From NCBI RefSeq assembly GCF_013407835.1, contig NZ_JACCBI010000001.1, positions 3,224,001-3,288,000 on the forward strand: DNA of 64,000 nt. The letters are read 5' to 3'. Shown one piece after another: positions 57,181 to 64,000 of this stretch. The notes beneath the pieces were generated by a model. That model did not search any database, had not been told where the DNA came from, and worked only from the letters and a program-made list of their open reading frames with translations. Origin of the DNA: Agromyces atrinae (GTDB taxonomy: Bacteria; Actinomycetota; Actinomycetes; Actinomycetales; Microbacteriaceae). Numbering within the stretch: the stretch's first letter is position 1; every line of letters begins with the position of its first letter. The position numbers were made by a program, and so were the translations under genes.

Positions 57181-59154
57181 ATGCATGACGACGACGCGAT
57201 CCGACCCCCCCTTCCCCCGGCTCTCAGCCGCCGGCACTTCCTCGCCGGGGCGGGGGCGACGGCCGCGCTGCTCGCCCTCGGCGAGGCGCGCGCGAACCCG
57301 GCCTGGGCGACATCGGCGGGTGCGGTGCTCCCGCTCGTCGCCGCGCTGCCCGCCGGCCAGCCGGTGCGGTCGCAGTTCGCACCCAACGAGCAGGTGCTCG
57401 CGGCGTACCTGATGATCGTCGCGCCGCTCGCCAACAGCGTGCGCGACGTCGCCCCGAACTACGGCTGGATGGAGGACGGCTGGTGGCGCTCGCCGAACCA
57501 GCCCTTCAACTCCCGCATCATGGAGCACGTCGCGACGCTGTCGTGGTTCTACGCCAACAACCGGCCGTGGAACCCGTACTACCGCGACCCGGCGCTGCTC
57601 GGCCGCCTCGACGCGGCGCTCGGCTACTACCTCTCGCTGCAGCACGCCGACGGGTCGTACCCGGAGTACTCGGCGACCGAGCACCACCTCTCTCCGACCG
57701 GGTTCGGCACGGTCGCTCTGTCGGCCGTGCTCCGCGACCTCCGCGCGGCGGGTGAACTGTACGACCGCCGCGTCGAGATCCGCGATGCCATCCGGGCGAG
57801 CTCGGCCTGGCTCGTCGACACGTCGAAGCCGCACTGGAACCGCCCGGTGCAGTTCGCGAACCAGGTCGTCGCGGGCCTCTCCGGCGTCGTCGAGGCGGCC
57901 CACATCCTCGGTGAACCGGCCGTGAGCGCGTCCGTCCCGAACCGGTTGCAGATCATCCTCGACGACGGGCAGGCACCCGCGGGCTTCTTCCACGAGCCCG
58001 TCGCGCCCGACGCGGGCTACAACTTCGACGTCATGCTCCCCGACCTCGGTGCGCTCTACCTGCGACTGCCCGACCCGACCATCATCGAGCTGGCCGAGCG
58101 CTTCGCCGAGTGGTTCGGCTACGTCGTCGTCCTGGAGCCGGGTCGGAACGAGGGGTTCATCCTCTCGGGCACGAGCGCACGTAACATCGTCGCGACGTTC
58201 GAGCCGACCCCCGTCGACGACGTCGACCGCAGTGCGCTCGCGCGTACCCTGCTGCCGCACGTGCCCGCTCTCCGAGCGTTCTTCGCGAGCGCCGAGGAGA
58301 AGACACAGGCACGGGCCGACTGGGCGGCATCGACCGCTCCCGTGTCGCCGCGTGAGAAGCCGAATACGTCGCCGCGCCTCCACATGCACGTACCGCAGGC
58401 GCCCGTCGGCGTGCCCGGCTCGCAGCGCGACGCCGAGGTCGCCGCGCTCCGCTACCGGCAGGAGAGCACCTTCACCGAGCTGCGCCTCGGCACCCTCGAC
58501 CAGCAGTACGTGTTCGTGCGCCGGCCGGGCTACTACACGGCGGGCCTCTACGGCGTGCGACAGAACTCGCTGCAGCGGATGGGAACGAACGCCTTCTGGC
58601 ATCCCGTCGCCGGCATGCTCGCCCTCACGATCAACAGCACGGGCCCCGACGACTGGACCACGGTCGCCGACGCGGTCGGCACGGCGTCGTCGCGCGGACC
58701 GGTGACGGCGACGCACCACGCCGGGTCGAGTGCGAGCGGCGCCGTCATCGCGCCGGCCGCGCTCACCGGGTACACGGGCGTCTTCACGACGCGGTACGTC
58801 ACGGCCGACAACGCCGTGCGCACCGACGTCACCCACCGCGCCGACGGCATCCGTCGCGTCATGACGACGTCGGGACCGTCGCGCGAGCGCATCCCGCTCA
58901 TCATCGCGACGACCGATCAGGTGCAGTTCGCCAACGGAGTGGCGGCACCCTACGACCAGGAGACGATCACCGTTACCACCGGGATCACGGTCACCCGTGG
59001 CGGGCTGCGCTTCGTCATCAGCTGGGGCACGCCGCTCGAGGCGAAGTACGCGCCGATGGACCGCTCGTACCTCGGCAACCGCACCCACCGCATCCTCACG
59101 ATCAGCTTCTCGAACTCGCTCGACGTCGATCTGAAGGTCGTCCCCGTACCCTGA
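57181..59154 (+). CDS. Tat-exported protein of unrecognised family, possible polysaccharide-active enzyme
   Basis: 657 residues; AAGGAG precedes the ATG. A twin-arginine signal (SRRHFLAGAGATAALLALG, about residues 17-35) predicts folded export. The N-terminal half is rich in amphipathic helices with aromatic clusters (NYGWMEDGWWRSP, LSWFYANNRPWNPYYRD, YLSLQHADGSYPEYS), like the alpha/alpha toroid of glycan lyases and hydrolases; the second half is beta-rich (from about residue 420). It sits last in an ABC/LacI operon. I could not assign a family or catalytic residues. An enzyme that cuts the polymer outside the cell before import fits the context. Confidence 0.8.
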   Translation: MHDDDAIRPPLPPALSRRHFLAGAGATAALLALGEARANPAWATSAGAVLPLVAALPAGQPVRSQFAPNEQVLAAYLMIVAPLANSVRDVAPNYGWMEDGWWRSPNQPFNSRIMEHVATLSWFYANNRPWNPYYRDPALLGRLDAALGYYLSLQHADGSYPEYSATEHHLSPTGFGTVALSAVLRDLRAAGELYDRRVEIRDAIRASSAWLVDTSKPHWNRPVQFANQVVAGLSGVVEAAHILGEPAVSASVPNRLQIILDDGQAPAGFFHEPVAPDAGYNFDVMLPDLGALYLRLPDPTIIELAERFAEWFGYVVVLEPGRNEGFILSGTSARNIVATFEPTPVDDVDRSALARTLLPHVPALRAFFASAEEKTQARADWAASTAPVSPREKPNTSPRLHMHVPQAPVGVPGSQRDAEVAALRYRQESTFTELRLGTLDQQYVFVRRPGYYTAGLYGVRQNSLQRMGTNAFWHPVAGMLALTINSTGPDDWTTVADAVGTASSRGPVTATHHAGSSASGAVIAPAALTGYTGVFTTRYVTADNAVRTDVTHRADGIRRVMTTSGPSRERIPLIIATTDQVQFANGVAAPYDQETITVTTGITVTRGGLRFVISWGTPLEAKYAPMDRSYLGNRTHRILTISFSNSLDVDLKVVPVP

Positions 59155-59212
59155 TCCCGCCGACATCCGTCGTACTGGCGCCGTTCACCCGTTCGGGAGA
59201 GGATGGCGCGGT

Positions 59213-60010
59213 ATGGGTTCGCACGCCGCCGCTCCGAGACGCCGCCGCACGGCGGTGCTTCTCGCGACCGTCGGGTTCGGCGTTCTCGGTGCCGTCGCCG
59301 TGGCGGGGTCGCTCGCGTTCGCGGCGATCGGCGCGGCGGATGACGCGCGCGGGCCGGCTTCACCGAAGGCTCCGGCGACGGCGGCTCCGCAGCCGAGCAC
59401 GGCGGATGACGGCATCGATGTCGCTCCCGAGTCGACGGCCACACCGATGTCGGCGCTCGCTGATACGGCCTGGGTCTCTCGGGTGGCCTCGGCGGCGGGC
59501 ATCCCCGAGCGGGCGCTCGCCGCCTACGCGGGGGCGACGCTCCGCGTGACGTCCGAACGCCCCGCATGCGGGCTCTCGTGGAACACGCTCGCGGGCATCG
59601 GGTCGGTCGAGTCCGAGCACGGCACGATCGACGGCTCCGCACTCGACGCCGCGGGGGTCGCCGTGCCGCCGATCGTCGGCATCGCCCTCGACGGCGGCGG
59701 TGTCGACGCGATCGGCGACACCGACGGGGGAGCCCTCGACGGCGACGCGACGTGGGATCGCGCGGTCGGCCCCATGCAGTTCATCCCGTCGACGTGGAGC
59801 ACTCACGGGGTCGACGGTGACGGCGACGGCCGCGCCGACCCGCAGAACATCGACGACGCCGTGCTCTCGGCGGCGTACTACCTGTGCGACACCGGCGTCG
59901 ACCTCGCTACGCCCGCCGGCTGGATCGCCGCGGTCTCGGCCTACAACTCGTCGATCGAGTACAACAACCGCGTCGCCGCGGTCGCCGACGTCTACGCGAC
60001 CGTCGGCTGA
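59213..60010 (+). CDS. Membrane-anchored lytic transglycosylase (MltB/SLT-like)
   Basis: 265 residues. An N-terminal membrane helix (about 12-37) leads to an Ala/Pro linker and the transglycosylase domain, with LSWNTLAGIGSVESEHG (catalytic Glu), VGPMQFIPSTW and VSAYNSSIEYNNRVAAVADVY. It cleaves the glycan strand of peptidoglycan outside the cell. Confidence 0.9.
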   Translation: MGSHAAAPRRRRTAVLLATVGFGVLGAVAVAGSLAFAAIGAADDARGPASPKAPATAAPQPSTADDGIDVAPESTATPMSALADTAWVSRVASAAGIPERALAAYAGATLRVTSERPACGLSWNTLAGIGSVESEHGTIDGSALDAAGVAVPPIVGIALDGGGVDAIGDTDGGALDGDATWDRAVGPMQFIPSTWSTHGVDGDGDGRADPQNIDDAVLSAAYYLCDTGVDLATPAGWIAAVSAYNSSIEYNNRVAAVADVYATVG

Positions 60011-60110
60011 GACGCGAGAAGTCAACCCGGGTGCGGCAATCGCTGCCGCGACATACTCTGGACGACCCGGTGACACCGAACGTCGGCGCCACCGGTCGAG
60101 GAGAGACATC

Positions 60111-60272
60111 ATGTCGACACCGAACGAGAACACCGGCCCCGACACCGAGAAGGCCGAAGCCGCCGCCGACGCGCTGGCCGACTACACGGAGCACGCGCAC
60201 GACGACGAGTCGGGTGACTCGTCGGACACCGCCGACGACACCGCATCCGGCGGTTCGCCCGAGCCGGCCTGA
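60111..60272 (+). CDS. Small acidic protein
   Basis: 53 residues from ATG 60111, with GAGGAGAG upstream. About a third are Asp/Glu; no hydrophobic segment, probably disordered. Codon use is consistent with coding. Function unknown. Confidence 0.6.
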   Translation: MSTPNENTGPDTEKAEAAADALADYTEHAHDDESGDSSDTADDTASGGSPEPA

Positions 60273-60298
60273 CGGGCGAGCGCGCGTCATCCGCCGCC

Positions 60299-60304
60299 TA
60301 GGCT
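60299..60304 (+). promoter_or_regulatory. -10 element, leaderless spacing
   Basis: TAGGCT, six bases before the GTG at 60311. Confidence 0.5.
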
Positions 60305-60310
60305 CGGAGG

Positions 60311-60526
60311 GTGACCCCGCTCCTCGCCACCCTTCTGCTCATCAACGCCGCGTTCAACGCCCTCGTCTGGCCGACCTTCTACCGTCGCGTCGCGCGCGAC
60401 GCCCGGTCGAAGGATGCCGCGGGCAAGCCCACGCCCTTCCTCATCGTGCACACCGTGCTCATCGCGGTGGCGCTGACGATCGCGCTCGCGTCGGCCCTCG
60501 CCGCGATCGCCGCGCTCGTCGGCTGA
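60311..60526 (+). CDS. SCO4848-like small membrane protein
   Basis: 71 residues from GTG 60311, two membrane helices (about 3-22 and 45-70). WPTFYRRVARD and PFLIVHTVL resemble the SCO4848 family of actinobacterial membrane proteins. Function unknown. It is convergent with the response regulator gene. Confidence 0.72.
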   Translation: MTPLLATLLLINAAFNALVWPTFYRRVARDARSKDAAGKPTPFLIVHTVLIAVALTIALASALAAIAALVG

Positions 60527-60572
60527 CGCGCTGGCCGCGCATCCCCCTGCTCTGCACGCAACCGCTCTGCCG

Positions 60573-60646
60573 TGTGTAGGGGATCGCGGCCTGTGTAGGC
60601 TCCAGCGACGCGCGTGGGCCTACATTCGGGCCGAAAGCCTACATAC
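60573..60646. repeat. TGTGTAGG/CCTACAT inverted repeats
   Basis: TGTGTAGG occurs at 60573-60580 and 60592-60599; the inverted GCCTACAT occurs at 60618-60625 and 60638-60645. Several hairpins are possible between the convergent genes. Confidence 0.6.
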
Positions 60647-60670
60647 CGCGCCGGGCTCAGCCGGTGAAAC

Positions 60671-61309
60671 CTAGCCGAGCAGCCCGTCGTGCAGCGCCCG
60701 CAGCACGGCGTTCGTGCGATCGCGCGCCGACAGTTTGACGAGCACCGTCGAGACATGGTTCTTGACGGTGCCCTCGGCGAGGAAGAGCGCCTCGCCGATC
60801 TCGCGATTGGTGTATCCGCTCGCGACGAGCCGCAGCACGTCGAGCTCGCGGTCGGTCAGCGGTGCCGTCGGTGCCTCATCGAGCGGGGCACCCGATCGCA
60901 CCGCCCGCAGCAGTCGCTCGGTGATCGCCGGCTGGATGAGCGTGCCGCCGCCCGCGACGGTGCGCACGGCACCCGCGAGCTGGTCGAGCGTGACGTCCTT
61001 CAGCAGGTATCCCCGTGCTCCCGCGCGCAGCGCCTGCAGCACGAGCTCGTCGTCGTCGAACGTCGTGAGCACGAGCACCGGCACGTCGATCGCCCCGTCA
61101 CGGAGCGCGTTCAAGAGGTAGAGGCCGTCGAAGCGCGGCATCCGCAGGTCGAGCAGCACGATGTCGGGTCGATGACGGATGACGGCGTCGAGCCCCTCCT
61201 GCCCGTCGGCCGCCTCGGCGACGATGTCGATGCCCTCGACGAGTTCGAGCAGCCCGCGGATGCCCTGCCGCACGAGGGTCTGGTCGTCGACGAGCAGGGC
61301 GCGGATCAT
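60671..61309 (-). CDS. NarL/LuxR-family response regulator
   Basis: 212 residues. Receiver domain with phospho-acceptor Asp in PDIVLLDLRMPRFDG, and LuxR HTH LTDRELDVLRLVASGYTNREIGEAL. The start overlaps the stop of the kinase gene (ATGA). It probably controls the divergent ABC exporter. Confidence 0.95.
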   Translation of the reverse strand: MIRALLVDDQTLVRQGIRGLLELVEGIDIVAEAADGQEGLDAVIRHRPDIVLLDLRMPRFDGLYLLNALRDGAIDVPVLVLTTFDDDELVLQALRAGARGYLLKDVTLDQLAGAVRTVAGGGTLIQPAITERLLRAVRSGAPLDEAPTAPLTDRELDVLRLVASGYTNREIGEALFLAEGTVKNHVSTVLVKLSARDRTNAVLRALHDGLLG

Positions 61310-62412
61310 GCGGGCACCTCCGCACGCATCCGGAACCCGCCGTCGACCTCGAACGTCACGGTGCCCCCGTGCGACTCGACGCGTTCGGTGAGACCGCGCA
61401 GCCCGTTGCCCATGACGAGCGGTGTGCTGGCCGAACCGTCATCCTCGGAGAGCAGCGTGACCCGGTCGCCCTCGCGGCGGATCGAGATCCACAGTTCGGT
61501 CGCGTCGGCGTGCCGCAGCGTGTTCGTGACGACCTCCTGGGTGCAGCGCACGAGCGTCGTCGAGACCTCGTCGCTGAGGTCGTCGGCGGCGATGTCGAGG
61601 TGCACGTCGAGGTCGGGAAGCTCGGCGGTGATCTCGGTGAGCATCTCGACGAGGTCGGGCGTCTGCCGGCGTAGCTCGCCGACCGTCTCGCGCACGTCGG
61701 CGAGCAGGTCGCGAGCGACTCCGCGCGCGCGTTCGACGTGTTCGAGGGCGGGCGGTTCGGCCTGGTGCGAAGCGACCTCGAGTTCGAGGGCGAGCACGGT
61801 GAGCTGGTGACCGATGAGGTCGTGGAGCTCCCGCGAGATGCGGAGGCGCTCGTCGGCGCGCGATGACGATTCACGGAGAGCCGCGGCGGCCCGCAACTCG
61901 GCATGCGCGGCGGTGAGCTCCCGCCGCATCGCCGTCTCGCGCTCGCCCGCCCGCACCCAGAAGACGGTTCCGAACTGCAGGAACGCGTAGATGAGGGCGC
62001 CCATGATCGTCGAGCCGAGCGACTCGGTCGCGAGCCACGCGGCGCACGCGATGACGGCCGTGTTGAGCACGACGACGGCGACGGTGAGGGCGGGCCCGAG
62101 CAGGTACGCCCCGAGCGTCGACGTGAAGACGAGCAGGATGGGCAGCCACCCCGCCGTCGGCGCGAGCAGCACGACGGCGGCGCCGAGCACGACCTGCGCC
62201 CCGAAGATCGAGAGCGTGATCGCCCGCGGCATCGACCAGCCGAACCACGTCGCCGCGACGAGTGCCGCGATGAACCCGACGAACGCGCTCGGCCAGAGCA
62301 ACGGGGGAAGGTCGGCGGTCGACGCGTCCGAGAACAGCACGGGCAGCCCGACGACGATGCAGATGAGCGTCGAGAAGACTCCCGCCCAGGTCGTGGCCTC
62401 GACGCGCTTCAT
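61306..62412 (-). CDS. Sensor histidine kinase (HisKA_3)
   Basis: 368 residues. About five or six membrane segments in the first 165 residues, then HisKA_3 (SRELHDLIGHQLTVLALELEVA) and HATPase (GNGLRGLTERVESHGG). No large sensing domain, as in LiaS/DesK-type kinases that monitor the membrane. A -10 (TACGCT) lies six bases before the ATG. Confidence 0.94.
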   Translation of the reverse strand: MKRVEATTWAGVFSTLICIVVGLPVLFSDASTADLPPLLWPSAFVGFIAALVAATWFGWSMPRAITLSIFGAQVVLGAAVVLLAPTAGWLPILLVFTSTLGAYLLGPALTVAVVVLNTAVIACAAWLATESLGSTIMGALIYAFLQFGTVFWVRAGERETAMRRELTAAHAELRAAAALRESSSRADERLRISRELHDLIGHQLTVLALELEVASHQAEPPALEHVERARGVARDLLADVRETVGELRRQTPDLVEMLTEITAELPDLDVHLDIAADDLSDEVSTTLVRCTQEVVTNTLRHADATELWISIRREGDRVTLLSEDDGSASTPLVMGNGLRGLTERVESHGGTVTFEVDGGFRMRAEVPA

Positions 62413-62418
62413 CCCTCC

Positions 62419-62424
62419 AGCGTA
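62419..62424 (-). promoter_or_regulatory. -10 element of the kinase gene, leaderless spacing
   Basis: TACGCT on the minus strand, six bases from the ATG at 62412. The GGAGGG in the gap could alternatively act as a binding site of a longer leader. Confidence 0.45.
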
Positions 62425-62542
62425 GGAGGAGCGGCGTCATCCCGCCCCTGCCGATCGTCACGGTCGGGGTCCGCGACGAGCGGCACCTGTGTGCGGCACT
62501 TCCGTTTCGTAGCGTCGAATCACGACGATTCAGGAGGTTTCC

Positions 62543-63265
62543 ATGACGGCCATCGAACTGCGCGGAGCGACGAAGCGGTATCGCTCGCGCACCGCGATCG
62601 ACGATGTGGGTCTGACGGTGGAGTACGGCGAGATCGTCGGGCTCCTCGGTCGGAACGGCGCGGGGAAGTCGACCACGGTCGCCGCGATCGCAGGGCTCAT
62701 CGGGCTGGATGACGGTGAGGTGCGCGTCGACGGATTCGACCCCGTTCGCGACCGGCGCCGCGTGCGCGCGGTGCTCGGTGTCCAACTCCAGGACGCTGAG
62801 TTGCACGCCGCGCTCACCGTCGGCGAGCTCGCCCGCCTGTACCGCTCGTTCTACCGTGACGGTCTCGACCCCGACGCGCTCCTCGAGCGGGTGGGGCTCA
62901 CCGCCGAGCGGAAGACGCGCTTCGAGAACCTCTCGGGCGGTCAGCAGCAACGCCTCTCGATCGCCCTCGCCCTCATCGGCGACCCGCGCGTCGTCGTGCT
63001 CGACGAGCTCACTACAGGACTCGACCCCGAGGCGCGCCGGTCGATGTGGTCGCTCGTCCGCGCCCTGCGGGCCGACGGCCTCGCCGTGCTGCTCGTCAGT
63101 CACCTCATGGAAGAGGTCGAGCGCCTGTGCGACCGGGTCGTCGTGCTCGACGCGGGGCGCGTGATCGCGCGCGGTACTCCCGCCGAGCTCGTCTCGCGCA
63201 CCGGGGGAGAGACCCTCGATGACGCGTTCCTCGCACTCACCGGAGAGAAGGGGGAGCCCTCATGA
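62543..63265 (+). CDS. ABC exporter ATP-binding protein
   Basis: 240 residues; AGGAGG upstream. Walker A GRNGAGKST, signature LSGGQQQRLSIALALIGD, Walker B VVVLDELTTGLDP. It powers the ABC-2 permease encoded next (ATGA overlap), probably exporting a drug, peptide or lipid, under the adjacent two-component system. Confidence 0.95.
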   Translation: MTAIELRGATKRYRSRTAIDDVGLTVEYGEIVGLLGRNGAGKSTTVAAIAGLIGLDDGEVRVDGFDPVRDRRRVRAVLGVQLQDAELHAALTVGELARLYRSFYRDGLDPDALLERVGLTAERKTRFENLSGGQQQRLSIALALIGDPRVVVLDELTTGLDPEARRSMWSLVRALRADGLAVLLVSHLMEEVERLCDRVVVLDAGRVIARGTPAELVSRTGGETLDDAFLALTGEKGEPS

Positions 63266-64000
63266 CCACGTCTATGCCGACATCCGCCCCGCCGCGCATC
63301 GGCGCGTTCCCCGCCCTCGTCGGCGCCGAGCTGCGCATGGTCGTGCGCGATACGGCCGGCCTCGTCATCCCCATCGGTCTGCCGATCCTCATCCTCGTGA
63401 TGAACGGGCTCGGCATCGAGGACGCGGTGCTGCCAGGCACCGACGGCCTCACCGTCTTCGACGTCTACGTGCTGCCGCTCGTGCTCGCGGTCGTCGTCGC
63501 GACGATCGGCGTCGTGAACATGCCGAGCTTCCTCGCGACGTATCGGAAGAGCGGTGTCTTGAAGCGGCTCGCCGTCACGCCCGCGCGGCCGTCGCTCGTG
63601 CTGGGGGCGCAGGTCGCCGTCAGCCTCGCGCAGACCCTCGTCGGCGTCGTGCTCGCCGTCGCGATCGCGATGCTCATGTTCGGGGCGGGGCTTCCGCGCA
63701 ATCTCGCGCTCGCCGTCGGCGTCTTCGCCCTCACCGCAGGCGCGATGTACGCGATCGGACTCGTCATCGCCGCGGTCGTGCCGACGGCTAACTCGGCCGT
63801 CGCGGTGGGGCTCGTCGTGTTCTTCGCGATGGGCGCGCTCGGCGGCATGTTCGGGCCCGTCACGAACCTGCCGCCCGCGCTCGCCGAGGTCGGCACGGCG
63901 CTTCCCTTCGGCGCGGCCGTTCAGGCGATGTCGGCGGCGTGGGTGGGAAACGTTCCCGATCTCGCGTCGATCGTGAGTCTCGTGGTGACGCTCGTCGTCG
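63262..64000 (+). CDS. ABC-2 type permease (3' end outside window)
   Basis: At least 246 residues, six membrane segments with the last one cut off by the window edge. The pattern FLATYRKSGVLKRLAVTPARPSLVLGAQV is typical of ABC-2 permeases of the DrrB type. It forms the exporter with the preceding ATPase. Confidence 0.92.
   Translation, partial: MTTSMPTSAPPRIGAFPALVGAELRMVVRDTAGLVIPIGLPILILVMNGLGIEDAVLPGTDGLTVFDVYVLPLVLAVVVATIGVVNMPSFLATYRKSGVLKRLAVTPARPSLVLGAQVAVSLAQTLVGVVLAVAIAMLMFGAGLPRNLALAVGVFALTAGAMYAIGLVIAAVVPTANSAVAVGLVVFFAMGALGGMFGPVTNLPPALAEVGTALPFGAAVQAMSAAWVGNVPDLASIVSLVVTLVV

Overview
This 64 kb window is chromosomal DNA from a high-GC actinobacterium, most likely a member of the Microbacteriaceae (Microbacterium/Agromyces-like). 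The evidence is strongly GC-ending codons, frequent GTG starts, the actinobacterial gene order ftsH-folE-folP-folB-folK-DUF3180-PH-domain pair-DUF2520-panC-lysS, a ClpC of actinobacterial type, and many promoters of the form TANNNT placed for leaderless transcription. There is no prophage, insertion sequence, CRISPR array or rRNA gene.

Layout. 0-7.4 kb: a sugar-scavenging regulon with a secreted GH2-type jelly-roll protein (partial), a LacI repressor, and a GH42 beta-galactosidase with ABC permeases and binding protein. Two promoters share the same -35/-10/operator architecture. 7.8-8.2 kb: tRNA-Glu, -Asp and -Phe on the minus strand. 8.4-11 kb: two tandem paralogous secreted peptidoglycan hydrolases (M23 and NlpC/P60). 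11.2-24.3 kb: housekeeping genes (ppa, tilS, hpt, ftsH, the folate genes, membrane PH-domain proteins, pantothenate synthesis, lysS). 24.6-28.3 kb: the fructose operon (DeoR regulator, 1-phosphofructokinase, PTS IIABC). 28.5-39.5 kb: cardiolipin synthase, pirin, a XRE/DUF2975 module, clpC, argA-type acetyltransferase, radA and tRNA-Ser, mixed with small membrane and lipoprotein genes.

39.6-45 kb: an L-rhamnonate catabolic locus (FAH-family hydrolase, L-rhamnonate dehydratase, zinc dehydrogenase, MFS carrier, divergent IclR regulator). The set fits the oxidative diketo-hydrolase route to pyruvate and lactate; no aldolase is present. 45-47.5 kb: an orphan GAF-histidine kinase, a holin-like small membrane protein and a LysE exporter. 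47.6-51.2 kb: beta-mannosidase with its own LacI regulator and a perfect palindromic operator. 51.2-59.2 kb: a poorly described catabolic locus with an FAD-dependent oxidoreductase facing a LacI regulator, an ABC importer and a Tat-exported 657-residue protein whose family I do not recognise. 59.2-64 kb: a transglycosylase, small proteins, a two-component system and an ABC exporter that runs off the window.

Three genome-scale signals stand out. Intergenic regions carry large palindromes, often in pairs, some built on the same arms (GGCGTCACGA...). The heptamers GGATGCC/GGATGAC and their complements recur, inside genes as otherwise rare codons and in most gaps. At least eleven genes have a -10 hexamer 6 or 7 bases before the start codon, implying leaderless mRNAs.
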